The notes under the pieces: model-generated
Databases searched by the model: none
What the model saw: the letters and a program-made list of their open reading frames with translations, nothing else
Told to the model about the DNA's origin: nothing
Source of the DNA: Lumbricus rubellus
Lineage: Eukaryota > Annelida > Clitellata > Crassiclitellata > Lumbricidae
Direction of reading: 5' to 3'
DNA length: 64,000 bases
Assembly: GCA_945859605.1 (NCBI GenBank)
Contig: OX243824.1
Location: 775,831-839,830, forward strand
In this document: piece by piece, positions 43,333 to 52,780 of the stretch
Layout: the number at the start of each line of letters is the position of its first letter
Position numbering within the stretch: the first letter of the stretch is position 1
Program-made: the position numbers and the translations under genes

Positions 43333-43353
43333 TTAATATTTCATCTAGATGTT

Positions 43354-43680
43354 TCACAAACTAATGAGCTTTTGAGCTTCTACGCAGGCGAGATAATATT
43401 TATGCCTGCAATTTTTGCATTCATTCGCCTTTCCATCTTTTTGAAATCGATTGTTGTCGTATGCCGATATGTTCTGATTTACCTTACACCGACTGCAAAC
43501 TTTTGTGTCTTTTGTCTCCCTATTTTCCTGTCTTGCGTATTTGTGCGCAAGCTCCTTTACTTTGGCATTTTTACAAAGTTTGCAGCTCGGATAGATTCCG
43601 TTCTTTTGCGTATGATCTTTGTGAAATTCGTCCATGCTTTTTTTCTTTTTTGCATTTGGTACACATTTTTTTTGCCGCAT
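43354..43680 (-). CDS. Small zinc-ribbon protein
   Basis: 108 residues with two related cysteine pairs: an N-terminal QKKCVPNAKKKKSMDEFHKD...YPSCKLCKNAK and a second VCSRCKVNQNISAYDNNRFQKDGKANECKNCRHKYY. The second block is the CxxC...CxxC zinc ribbon seen next to phage HNH nucleases and recombination endonuclease VII proteins. In the first block one cysteine pair is incomplete (KCVPN instead of CxxC). No HNH catalytic residues are visible, so a nuclease role is not shown. It begins 20 bases after the polymerase C-terminal frame, in the same transcriptional direction. Confidence 0.7.
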   Translation of the reverse strand: MRQKKCVPNAKKKKSMDEFHKDHTQKNGIYPSCKLCKNAKVKELAHKYARQENRETKDTKVCSRCKVNQNISAYDNNRFQKDGKANECKNCRHKYYLACVEAQKLISL

Positions 43681-43700
43681 CCATTTTATATTAGTGTAAA

Positions 43701-44126
43701 TTATTCTTTATTTTGTTTAGTTTTCAGCGTGTAGTGCCCATAGGCTAGGGTATGGATCCCGTCGTCCATTATTACTCTTTTGTCGTCGTCGGCAGACAGA
43801 GCTATTTTATTTACTTCTTCGGTGTAAATTTCATGGCGGTAGGATCGAATGACGTTCATCGCTCTCGACTGTTGTCTTTTTGTAAACACGCAGTCTTTGT
43901 AATCTGCGTGAGTGATTGATTTCTTGACGACGTTCTTTTTCACGCCTTTACATTTCTTGTAGTCTTCACCCGCCATCTTGTAAGAGTACAACTTGGATCG
44001 TAGTCCGACAAATTCTTCAATCTGTTTTCCCGCGGCCTCGTCTTTGAACATACCAACCACTTTTTTATTAGCGCCAGATTCTATACCTGACGGATGATCG
44101 CTCGGATAGTCTGAAGTATCGAACAT
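43701..44126 (-). pseudogene. polB-like: Polymerase C-terminal part in a shifted frame
   Basis: 141 residues in another frame than the upstream 1,161-residue polymerase. It contains KKVVGMFKDEAAGKQIEEFVG and LRSKLYSYKM, the post-motif-C region of the palm and thumb, and its end at 43,701 fits the expected length of the polymerase. The shift lies at about 44,124-44,135, a few codons after the DTDS motif. An ATG happens to open this frame. The break could be real decay, an assembly indel or, less likely, programmed frameshifting. Confidence 0.75.
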
Positions 44127-47100
44127 AGCCTACTTTGGACGTCGGGGGAAATGTCTTTGTAGAAGTCTTCCGTTTTAATTTCATACGCCAAAGAATCGGT
44201 ATCGGTGAATAATAGCTTGGCCCTATCTCCGTACTTGGCCTTGATGTAATTATAATGAAAATCATACATGAGCGTCTTACTGACGTCTAATATACACATT
44301 CCTAGATATATCGGCTTGTTGTAAAACAACTTGGTCTTTTTCATGTGAACAGCGATGAGGTTTTCGTCGAAAATAGTTCGTCTGTCGTAATTAGTTTTCG
44401 CGACTAGCTTGATAGCTTCCTTCTCATCACTCACCAATCGTATGTCAACTCGATTCTCGATAGCTTCCATTGTTTTACCGAAAACGCTATTGTTCATCAG
44501 TTTGAAAAAGTCTTTCTCAAAATCGTTCGTGGCTTTCGTTCTCAGGTCGGTATTCAGATCGATATACTTTTTCAGCCAGGCACTTTCCACGAATTTTATT
44601 CCTCGATGTATTTTTACGATTTTCAATCCGAGACGTTCGTACAATTTTAAATTTCCGTAATGAACGACGTACTTCTTTTTGTCGTTCAAGTTTGGAATGA
44701 GTTTCGCCACATTTGATCCCGCGGGTTTTACACTCTCCGGAGCGAGAGGATAATCATTATGCAGGTCGTGCAATTCCTCTGGATATTCTAAGTCGACTTC
44801 TAACACACATCCCACTCCATCTCGTTCGGTAATGTTTTTCCAATCAGTCAATTCGTCATCGTTCATCCATTCAAACCCGTGAGTCGGTAGCGGCTTGCTC
44901 ATCGCCCATCCGTACAAGTTGTTCGCGTCCAAGTATGGAATGAATACTGAATGCTGGGTGGGATTGAAAGCTTCTCCCATGTACTCGTTGTTCGCCTTCG
45001 CGTATCGATGTGAAATCGTGCTAACGCCTCCTCGTATTCCCTGCTTGATCATCAGCAACATATCGTAGTCACTCAACAACTCCAACTCTACACCAGTCGT
45101 CTTCAACGCCGCGTCCCAAGCAAGTCCCGGCGAAGTATAATACCACGCAGGATCTAGGTTGTAGTTCTTCATACAGACGTCTCTAAAGTTTTCAAATACA
45201 TCCGCTAATAATAGAACATCCGATAAATTGTACAAGTCGTGATATTGGCGTAATGTTTTGCATTCAAATTTGTCCCATACCGTTTTCGCGTGCGCGTAAT
45301 CTTTTTCGCTGATGCCCGAATCGGTTAGTTTTGAATAGAAGGCATGTTTCGGCGGCAATTCGGTTTCGGTTAATCTTTCAACACCGTCGACGTAATCATA
45401 TGGGTAAACGCCTTTTCTGAGTAAAAGATCCAGCTTCTCACCCTCAAAATATTTCCCTAAATTCTTGCACTGATCTTTCTGAAGATTTTTCGATAACGCG
45501 TCGAGACTCTGGGGCATGAATCTCAAACTATCGATAAAACGTAATTCGCGTTTGACTTCTCTCTCTTTCTCATCTTTGTCTACAAATCTATCGACGACGA
45601 CCTCTCTGCTGAATGAGATATACTTTTCTTCGTTGCAGGGAATGCATTTGATTTTCTCGCCGTGTTCGCCACGTAATTTCTTGATAAATAAATGGCTGTC
45701 ATAACCTGTCAAATTGTGAAATACGACAGGGAAGAACTTGGGGACTTTGTATTTCAGATTACAAAGGTTGTGGGCGGCGCCTCTAAATTTTCCAGTCAAA
45801 TGACAGTGATCTCGTACCGGTTTTTCTTCGCCTATAAATTCTCGTTCGCATATATGGCAAACAGTAGCCGAGTCGAAGAGCTCCTGCTCTTTCTTGCCGA
45901 ATATCATCTTCTTGGGGAATTTGAACTCGTTGTATATTCGTTTTACATTTTCTTCGATAGAGTCTATGAATAACTGAGCAACATCATCGTCTTCGTTTTC
46001 AGCTGTAAAACGCACCGGCTCTTGGGAATAAACTTCATCGTCGAAGCATTTCAAATGATAACAAAACGAGCTGGGCGTATGTTTTTGATACTTGTTGGTG
46101 TAAGACGTGCTAGGAACGGGCTGGCATGTACCGATAGGTTTGATGAACGATTCAAAGTCGGCAAAATACAAAAACGGTACACGCATCTTTCTATAGTGAT
46201 GCGTAAAACTTAGCATAGTCCCAGGTTCCGGAAGTTCTATTCGTTGGGCGTCCTGCTGCGAACAGTACTCAGTATGTTTGTGAAGCGATTCGACTTTTCT
46301 AAAACCGATTAAACATCTTCTGCAATAGTGCATTGAATTATGGGATTTTTCTGTTCGTAGTGCCAGCAATCTGTTAAAATTCTTGATCCAGCAATAATGC
46401 TTCTTTTCTCCATCAGAAATGAGTAATAGATCCACGCACCTATCATTCTCATGCTTTGATATATATAGTGGGAATATATTCACTTCTTTCTCGTAACCAA
46501 AAACATTAACACTAATATTATTATTTCGCTCAAACTTACTCAGCACATTAGCATCCGCTGCTACTGGGAATTCGATACCAGACCAATTGAGTTCCTCAGA
46601 CTGTCTAATTAATTCTTTCGTAATTCTTTCTGTATTTCTGTCAACTGGGTTTACAGCTCTCGTTACGCACCACTTGAAGCATTCATCGTCTTCGTTCTTC
46701 ATATTAATAATAGCCTTTTTATTCGCTAAATAATCTGGAAGTGGAATATAAGAACTACCTTTCAATGGTTTATATGTCACTGTATCGATATCCAATTTCA
46801 AAACGGTTTTGAATCTCCAATTACTCCCCCGCATCTGAAAACTTGCCATGCTCTCCTTAATTTTATCCGCTGCGTTGGTATATATTTCTTTCACATCGGT
46901 TGCTTCTAAAATAATATCACTCTTTGATTTGAAATTAGGCTCAGCCGTTACTACTTCACCGGTTTTCATATCTACTTTCTCCATTTCGCACATGAGATCG
47001 AGTTGAACTTTTACCCCCCGATTTTTCGCTAGCAGCCTAACTACCTGCGGTCTTACAGCCTTGAGAAAAGTTGCAACATCGATCCTGCTGTCGCCATCGA

Positions 47101-47566
47101 TCGTGTATCTTTTTGTAAACCCTTTGATAGCCGTCGCAGTCTCTCGAAGTTTGAACTTATGAATGGGCGGTTTTATTTGCGGAGGTAACTGACTAATCTC
47201 GCTAGTCAGCCAATCCGAAAAAACTATTTTATTTTTCCCCGGATGCAAAAATTTCCAAGTAGTAGTCAAGAATGCCGTAAGTTCCGCTTTTGCTAATCTC
47301 GAGTATCCTCGCACACCTCTCTTTTTTGCAATTTCTCGCAATTCTCGCACAGTGGCGGGAGTCTGCGCTGGTGCTTTGGTGACCTGAGCCCGAGCGCCTA
47401 GTCGATCTCCCTGCGATATGAACGCTATGAGTTCCGCTTTTCGCAAACTCGAGTATCCTCTTTGTCCACTCTGTTTAGGAATTTGTCGTAATTCTTTCAG
47501 ATTATACGATGAGTAGTCCATTTTATATTGGGATATCTTGTCCTTAAGCCGAGTTGGATATTCCAT
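44081..47566 (-). CDS. polB-like: Protein-primed B-family DNA polymerase, C-terminus frameshifted
   Basis: The 1,161-residue frame begins MEYPTRLKDKI; an alternative ATG 15 codons in starts MDYSSYN. Order: SAP-like modules (about 20-55, 70-100), exonuclease motif I with DFES (about 468), Cys-His endonuclease-VII-like insertion (about 570-605), exonuclease II FHNLTGYDSH (about 615), exonuclease III YHDLYNLSDVLLLADVFENF (about 775), palm motif A YLDANNLYGWAMSK (about 878), motif B KLMNNSVFGKTME (about 1,022) and motif C FTDTDSLAYEI (about 1,122). It replicates linear DNA from a protein primer in this family. The reading frame breaks near residue 1,145 and continues at 43,701-44,126 in another frame, so the product as sequenced lacks its thumb and is probably inactive. 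The catalytic aspartates remain. The first 753 codons lie in the right TIR. Confidence 0.92.
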   Translation of the reverse strand: MEYPTRLKDKISQYKMDYSSYNLKELRQIPKQSGQRGYSSLRKAELIAFISQGDRLGARAQVTKAPAQTPATVRELREIAKKRGVRGYSRLAKAELTAFLTTTWKFLHPGKNKIVFSDWLTSEISQLPPQIKPPIHKFKLRETATAIKGFTKRYTIDGDSRIDVATFLKAVRPQVVRLLAKNRGVKVQLDLMCEMEKVDMKTGEVVTAEPNFKSKSDIILEATDVKEIYTNAADKIKESMASFQMRGSNWRFKTVLKLDIDTVTYKPLKGSSYIPLPDYLANKKAIINMKNEDDECFKWCVTRAVNPVDRNTERITKELIRQSEELNWSGIEFPVAADANVLSKFERNNNISVNVFGYEKEVNIFPLYISKHENDRCVDLLLISDGEKKHYCWIKNFNRLLALRTEKSHNSMHYCRRCLIGFRKVESLHKHTEYCSQQDAQRIELPEPGTMLSFTHHYRKMRVPFLYFADFESFIKPIGTCQPVPSTSYTNKYQKHTPSSFCYHLKCFDDEVYSQEPVRFTAENEDDDVAQLFIDSIEENVKRIYNEFKFPKKMIFGKKEQELFDSATVCHICEREFIGEEKPVRDHCHLTGKFRGAAHNLCNLKYKVPKFFPVVFHNLTGYDSHLFIKKLRGEHGEKIKCIPCNEEKYISFSREVVVDRFVDKDEKEREVKRELRFIDSLRFMPQSLDALSKNLQKDQCKNLGKYFEGEKLDLLLRKGVYPYDYVDGVERLTETELPPKHAFYSKLTDSGISEKDYAHAKTVWDKFECKTLRQYHDLYNLSDVLLLADVFENFRDVCMKNYNLDPAWYYTSPGLAWDAALKTTGVELELLSDYDMLLMIKQGIRGGVSTISHRYAKANNEYMGEAFNPTQHSVFIPYLDANNLYGWAMSKPLPTHGFEWMNDDELTDWKNITERDGVGCVLEVDLEYPEELHDLHNDYPLAPESVKPAGSNVAKLIPNLNDKKKYVVHYGNLKLYERLGLKIVKIHRGIKFVESAWLKKYIDLNTDLRTKATNDFEKDFFKLMNNSVFGKTMEAIENRVDIRLVSDEKEAIKLVAKTNYDRRTIFDENLIAVHMKKTKLFYNKPIYLGMCILDVSKTLMYDFHYNYIKAKYGDRAKLLFTDTDSLAYEIKTEDFYKDISPDVQSRLCSILQTIRAIIRQV

Positions 47567-47689
47567 TTTCAGTTATTTTACATACACAAGAGAAAAAAAA
47601 ATAATATTCGATTGATCCAAAGACGATTATAAACCAACGGTGTAAAATCGTTTGCGATATTGTAATCCCGTATCTACGTCGTAGTCCAC

Positions 47690-48007
47690 TCACGAACTTG
47701 CATCACACAGGCATGAGTTGCCATTGCATTGACAATTAACGACGATGATCTCGTTGTCGATCAAACTAACATCACACGGGGGTGAGTTGCCATTGCGCCG
47801 ACGGCGAACGACGGTAATCGTGCCTGGCCCTTGTTGACGATCCGGCCGTGGATACTTGCATGGGCATTCATCGTCGCAGCATTCGCGGATGTGGGCGTCA
47901 ATTTTAGCAATGAACGCCGCTTTCCACCGTCTTGTAAAATATCCATCCTTACCGCTCCGCTCAGCGATTTTTCGTAATTCAGTAACAGTTTTCTTCGGGT
48001 AGTCCAT
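47690..48007 (-). CDS. SAP-like small protein (right TIR copy)
   Basis: Identical as far as I can see to the 105-residue protein at 33,479-33,796. Here it heads the minus-strand cluster, 123 bases upstream of the full-length polymerase. The gap contains an AT-rich block (CAAGAGAAAAAAAAATAATA). Confidence 0.7.
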   Translation of the reverse strand: MDYPKKTVTELRKIAERSGKDGYFTRRWKAAFIAKIDAHIRECCDDECPCKYPRPDRQQGPGTITVVRRRRNGNSPPCDVSLIDNEIIVVNCQCNGNSCLCDASS

Positions 48008-48130
48008 TTTGTATACGCCGGAGAAAATTTTTTTTTTTTTTTTACTTTTTTTACTTTTTTTACTTTTTTTACTTTTTTTACTTTTTTTACTTTTTTTTAC
48101 TTTTTACGCCGGACGTCGAATATGAAAAAG

Positions 48131-48292
48131 TAAGGCTATATTGGTCAAACTGCGCGGGCACTCAATTTTTAAGGCTGTACTGGTCAAATGGATGAAACTG
48201 AAGGCTGTACTGGTCAGATTGGACGAAAGTCAAGGCTGTACTGGTCAAATGAGTCAAATGCCAAGGCTGTACTGGTCAAATGAGTCAAATGC
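48131..48292. promoter_or_regulatory. Subterminal iterated motif (right)
   Basis: Inverted counterpart of 33,195-33,356: AAGGCTGTACTGGTCA repeats toward the right terminus, with the same number and spacing. Confidence 0.7.
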
Positions 48293-48309
48293 CTTATTCC
48301 TGTTCTACT

Positions 48310-48315
48310 CACGTT
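48310..48315. repeat. Right target-site duplication of the Polinton (CACGTT)
   Basis: Exact partner of 33,172-33,177. Confidence 0.93.
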
Positions 48316-48799
48316 TGTCTACCCAGAAACCTTAATCATGCGAACCTAATCATTCTGGCTCTGATTATACACCTTTGTTTATTTATAATATCAATTTATA
48401 TATTTTTTGATGTCGCAAATTCTGCAGATTTGAAACCTCCTTCCACTCAATTGCTTAGAGAACGAAAAAAAAACACAACTCATTAAAAAATTATTTAATT
48501 TATAATAAAGATAAGGTAATCTCAAACTTGAAATCTACACAACTTCGTGAATGCTAAGTGGCGACAGCCAGCTTATTCAGAGGCGCTCAGTCAAAACAAG
48601 ACCTATAGAAAGAAGGGTAAAGTCGGTTCCATGTAGAAATCAAACGTAGTTAGCTGGCAGACTTCCCCAAAACAAGCTAATTAGTGAGGGAAGACTTTAT
48701 GTGGATGGCTTTTGGAAGTGAAACGAAAATGAAACAAAGGAGGAGAAAAATCTGGAAATGATAAAGCGTTACATGGATTGTAACATATGGGTGAATGTA

Positions 48800-49030
48800 C
48801 ATTATTCCCCAGATATTATCCTCCCGGACAAAGCCCCGCAGGATGTTATTCCCAGGGTAGAACGTTATTGAAATCCTAGTTCACGATATCATTGCCTAAA
48901 AATGATGCAAGCATTATGAGAATAAGTGGTAACAGGACAATAATATTACCCCTGAGCAATTACCCCCCGGACAATTCCCAGACAATTACCCTATAGACAA
49001 TTACCTCCATGCAAATTACCTTCTCCCCTC
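48800..49030. repeat. ACAATTACCCC-type minisatellite in repeat copy A
   Basis: Degenerate short units (GGACAATTCCCAG, ACAATTACCCTATAG, GCAAATTACC). The matching tract in copy B is at 53,290-53,510. Confidence 0.6.
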
Positions 49031-49539
49031 GGACGCTGCCCTCCTAAGCTCCGTAGTGGAGGAGGATGACGCGACTGATTTTTTAATCACAGTGTCATCA
49101 ATCAATCAACTACTGCTATTCAAAGATGAGTTGACAATCAACTGGTTGAATAATCTGGGTATTGGCCGGATAACAGTCTGGTTATTATGTATTCAGCATT
49201 GAACAGCACCGTAGTTATAATTAATTATAATTATCTTAACAAGTTGACTTGAAAAACTCTTGCGAAACAGGTCACTTTTGCGGCGCCGGTAAGACACCCT
49301 TCATTTGGAAATTTTTAAAGTTATATATAGGACGTATTTTTGCGTGATTTAATTCCAGACGCGGGAGCATTATATATGACATTGTATTATTGAAATTAGA
49401 AATGTATTATGTAATAAATATATCACTAGAGAAAGCAACGCGTCTCCATATTGAAGTACCGTCTAATTCGTACCGACCAATCACATCACGCCTGTCTAAT
49501 AATCATACCGACCAATCATTGGCGATTCCTCATACAAAC

Positions 49540-49795
49540 CAGTGGGAGTCTTAGGGGGGTGGGGTGGAGTAGAGAGGTGGGGTGGGGGACTGGGAAAGGA
49601 ATGGTGTGAAGATGGTGCGGTGTGGCGTCTGGGGAGGAAACTTTCCCAAAAAGCTCAAAATTCACGGATTGCGTACCGGTGGAGGTCGGAGTGCGGTGCG
49701 GTGTAGTGGGGTGGGTATGGTGTCGTGTGGTTGTGGCCGGGTCGAATCCTAAATTTCCCGGGCAACGCCGGGTACTCCAGTTAGTATAAAATAAT
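49540..49795. repeat. GGGGTG-rich insertion with CCCGGGCAACGCCGGG hairpin
   Basis: A GGTGGGGTGG-rich stretch ends in TTTCCCGGGCAACGCCGGGT, then ACTCCAGTTAGTA. The hairpin followed by a TTAGT end resembles the 3' end seen in some Helitron/Helentron or RTE-type insertions. The identity is uncertain. It is absent from repeat copy B, so it inserted later. Confidence 0.4.
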
Positions 49796-49871
49796 ATGAT
49801 ACATTTCAACGGGTGTAAGGCCACAGCAGGGCTATTGTCATTTCCGATTCTTGATAGTGATTGACCTATCG

Positions 49872-50007
49872 CTTATGGTGTGGCTGGACGGTCATGGACG
49901 GGATCCATGCACTTATTTTAAAGTCTGAACGCCGTCCAGCCACTTGTTGGCCAGCACAGCCTGGAAAGGTAAGAGGCGTCCATGCACTTATTTTTCCACG
50001 CTTTAAG
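49872..50007. mobile_element. 135-bp MITE, third copy
   Basis: Same family as 23,088-23,222: shares GGACGGTCATGGACGG, TCCATGCACTTATTT and CCACGCTTTAAG. It is absent at the corresponding site of repeat copy B (around 53,880), giving an empty-site comparison. Confidence 0.75.
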
Positions 50008-51539
50008 TACTGGATTGACCTGATTACGGTTTGATTTCCACAAAATAATAATGAATGCTCAGTTCTAAAACGCAAGAATTGAACTTTGTTCGTTTTGTTT
50101 CATGTTCGTAGATCACAGTTCCCACCAATCTGCCGCATTCTACGCAATACAAATGAAAATGCATAACGCGCTCTAACAAGACATGCAATGTAGCAATGTA
50201 GCTTACATGAGCACCAATAAGAGTCTTTTGTAACGGCGCTATATAAAACGCGACCTATTTAATTACTTTTCTACAATTGGCCTTCACGTTAGGTAGAATT
50301 ATTCCGCTAAAAGATCTTATTAAAGACGAAATTTTCGTACTCAAACGTTGACGGTCTTAAAGCAATTCTGCCACTCCACTGCGATAAATATGTCAGTTAT
50401 AATTATGTTTATATCGTCCAGCATTTAAGAGACTGTATTTTACCAACCGATATCGTAACGACGACATCAAACAGTGGAATAAAAATAATAATTTCTCTGA
50501 CCAAATGTTGTTGGAAATCGGTTGCGAGATAAATAAAAATAATTGACCTTAACAATTTCAATTCAGACGCATATTTAACAGTCTCTTGATGTCTTTGGAA
50601 ACTCATTTTCTGCGAATAATTTTAGACACCTTGAAACAAATTTGTCTACATGCTATACAAGAGAAATAGTATTAACGCCTTTGTTCTCCATCACCTTTTC
50701 ATTAGAACGAAAGCAATTGTAATTGATCATAGCCAGCTGCATGATCGTTGAGAAAGTGACAGCGAAGAAATTTACATTCCTGACTCTTAGAAGTCATCAC
50801 TTACTTACGTTAAGTTACGTTACGTTACTTACTTGCATTAAAGGTGTCAGCATTCAAATCAAATCAAATCGAATCAAACTCAGTTTATTCTTCCGATGTT
50901 GTACCAGTAACCGATTTCACCTCTCTACCAGTTATTTCGATTTTGTTTTGACTGAACTGCCAAGGACATATGCTTCTTCGACGCTGTATTAATCTCATAA
51001 TTTAAGACTTAAGTTAACTTCGCTTTAAGAAAATAAATCATTTTAATGACTCATGCCATTTAATGATAGGTGCTTTTGCTCAACGCGGCATAAAATTCAC
51101 CTGATTGCCGAAGATGTTAATATATATAAACAGAAATAGCCGATTAAAAAGGTGTCAAACAGAGACAGCGTTTCTATTTTTGTAACGTGGCCAACATTGT
51201 ACATGCACTTAAGTGTGAATTCGTGTACGGCGCATTGGAAAATTCCATCATAGATTACATTAATTATTTACCAAAAAATTTTCTACTTTGGTTTTTGCAT
51301 TCTATTGTACTCGGTCAAATACATAAATGCATGTAGGCCTATAGAACGATATGTTTTCTGTCGCCTAACGCCACCTAGCGGCTTCATGGACCATTACGTA
51401 GACGTCATCTTAATGGGATGTTCTGATATTACACCAGCTTGTCGATATAAAGATGAAGAGTCTGTGGGTTTCTTCTGTTGGAAAACGACACCGACGAAAT
51501 TTATTTCTTAGCAGTTCTCGACGCTCTTATGTCGTCTTC

Positions 51540-51690
51540 TTTAGGTTCTCTGCCAAGTGGCAGGTCCAAACGTCCAATGTCTCCACGTTTCACGCTGTTG
51601 TGCCATGTCCTCCAGTTCTCTGTATCCCTCTTAGATCATTCCGTCCGGCAGTTTTTGTTTTATTTTCGGTCGTATGTAGTCTGGGCAATT
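51540..51690 (-). pseudogene. LINE ORF2 C-terminal scrap
   Basis: The minus-strand translation contains ELEDMAQQRETWRHW, resembling the last conserved block (xELxxMAxDRxxWR) of jockey/CR1-type ORF2 proteins. Nothing else of the LINE is readable. Confidence 0.5.
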
Positions 51691-51769
51691 TACAGTTTGA
51701 TCAGAGTTAAATTGCTTCAGACGCTACTTCCGGCTGATATTTTTTCTTTTTCTAAATTACACCAATTGT

Positions 51770-52260
51770 CAAAGGCGGAAACCTGGGCGGAGACCTGGAG
51801 GGACGAACAAGCGGCCGAAAGAAAGACGCGAGATTTATTTTAGTCATCTGGCCGAAAAGTCACAAAAAGTTAAGACAATTTTCTATTTTCACCGCCAAAA
51901 AAGTTGGATTTTTTTTAGTCATCCGGCCGAAAAAGTTCCAAAAAAAGTCAAGACAATTTTCTATTTTCACCGCCCAAAAAAGTTGATGACCTTTTTTTAA
52001 GTCATTCGGCCCAAAAGTCCCAAAAAAGTCAAGACAATTTTCTATTTTCACCGCCAAAAAAGTTGGACTTTTTTAGTCATCCGGCCGAAAAAGTCCCAAA
52101 AAAAGTCAAGACAATTTTCTTTTTTCACCGCCCAAAAATGTTGATGACCTTTTTTTAAGTCATTCGGCCCAAAAGTCCCAAAAAAGTCAAGAAAATTTTC
52201 TATTTTCACCGACAAAGTCTAAAAAACGTCTATTTTCACCGGCAAACAATTCGTATGCCT
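51770..52260. mobile_element. GGCGGAAACC-type hAT MITE with internal 160-bp repeats
   Basis: Starts AAGGCGGAAACCTGGGCGGAG like the 21,968 copy, and repeats AAGTCAAGACAATTTTCTA, TTTTCACCGCC and AGTCATCCGGCCGAAAAAG units about every 160 bp (51,889 and 52,049). The right terminus is missing or degraded. Confidence 0.55.
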
Positions 52261-52261
52261 T

Positions 52262-52780
52262 TTTTTCAGTCTTCAGTAAACATGTAGTAAGCTATAATAG
52301 GTTTCATTTTGTCCCTGACGGCGTCCAACCGAAGTTTATCGCTAGACATTATTATATGAGACTCTTGTTAGACACCTACATAAATAATTTTGGGCCGTAT
52401 ATATATTATACATGCGGCCTTCGATAACGTTGGTGACTGAGACAGTCTTCTTTTCTTCCAAAAACCAATAGTAGTCAAATTTACACGTCATCTTAAAAAC
52501 AATTAATTCCATTGTGTACAGAATCATTTCCTCCTTTGCCAAGATGTCGTCGAAAGTAGGAAGCTGAGTATCTTATGTTTCACATTGTGGTAAGTGCCCT
52601 ATTTCGTTCAATCGACGATTTTAAAACCAATCGATTACTTTTCGAAGAGTTGTTAACAAATTAATGTCCTCATTTTCTTGAACTTATGAATCGATGAAAG
52701 CGGTGCTTTAGAGTTTGGTTATCGTTGTTTTCGTTCTGTATTATAATACGCGTCACGCTTCGAGACGTCGATTAGCGCTT
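52262..52780. other. Unassigned AT-rich stretch
   Basis: No feature apart from one TTAGACACCTACA motif near 52,360. Confidence 0.45.

Larger units (their letters stand above)
33178..48309. mobile_element. Polinton/Maverick (adintovirus-like) element, complete, 15.1 kb
   Basis: Termini are AGTAGAACAGG... and ...CCTGTTCTACT, giving the AG...CT ends of Polintons. The 6-bp target duplication CACGTT is exact at 33,172-33,177 and 48,310-48,315. Terminal inverted repeats are 3,004 bp each. Encoded proteins include protein-primed B-family DNA polymerase, double-jelly-roll capsid protein, pVI/pX-like protein, adenain-like protease, DUF8207-like protein, zinc ribbon, SAP-like proteins and two fibre-like proteins. 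Integrase and FtsK-type ATPase, hallmarks of autonomous Polintons, were not found. Near-identical TIRs suggest recent insertion or gene conversion. A nested TTAA transposon occupies 41,536-43,332. Confidence 0.97.
45306..48309 (-). repeat. Right terminal inverted repeat of the Polinton, 3,004 bp
   Basis: Equal in length to the left TIR. It carries the SAP-like gene and the first approximately 753 codons of the polymerase, here continuous with the full-length gene. This side therefore looks like the donor from which the left TIR was extended. Confidence 0.95.
48340..51310. repeat. Non-coding repeat family, copy A (about 3 kb)
   Basis: Collinear with 52,780-54,970: ATTCTGGCTCTGATTA.ACACC at the left, then GATAAGGTAATC.CAAACTTGAAA, GGCGCTCAGTCAAAACAAGA, CGGACAAAGCCCC, CGCGCTCTA.CAAGACA, CGCTATATAAAACGCGA and GATTAAAAAGGTGTCAAA at the right. 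The left end and right end are inverted versions of CTCTG.TT.GACACCTTT, so it looks like a DNA transposon of unknown superfamily. Copy A also contains a G-rich insertion (49,540-49,790) and a 135-bp MITE that copy B lacks. No transposase was found. Confidence 0.7.

Noticed and set aside
49516..49824. 102-residue minus-strand His/Thr/Pro-rich protein
   Set aside because: Follows the GGGGTG-rich insertion. Composition is explained by the repeat.
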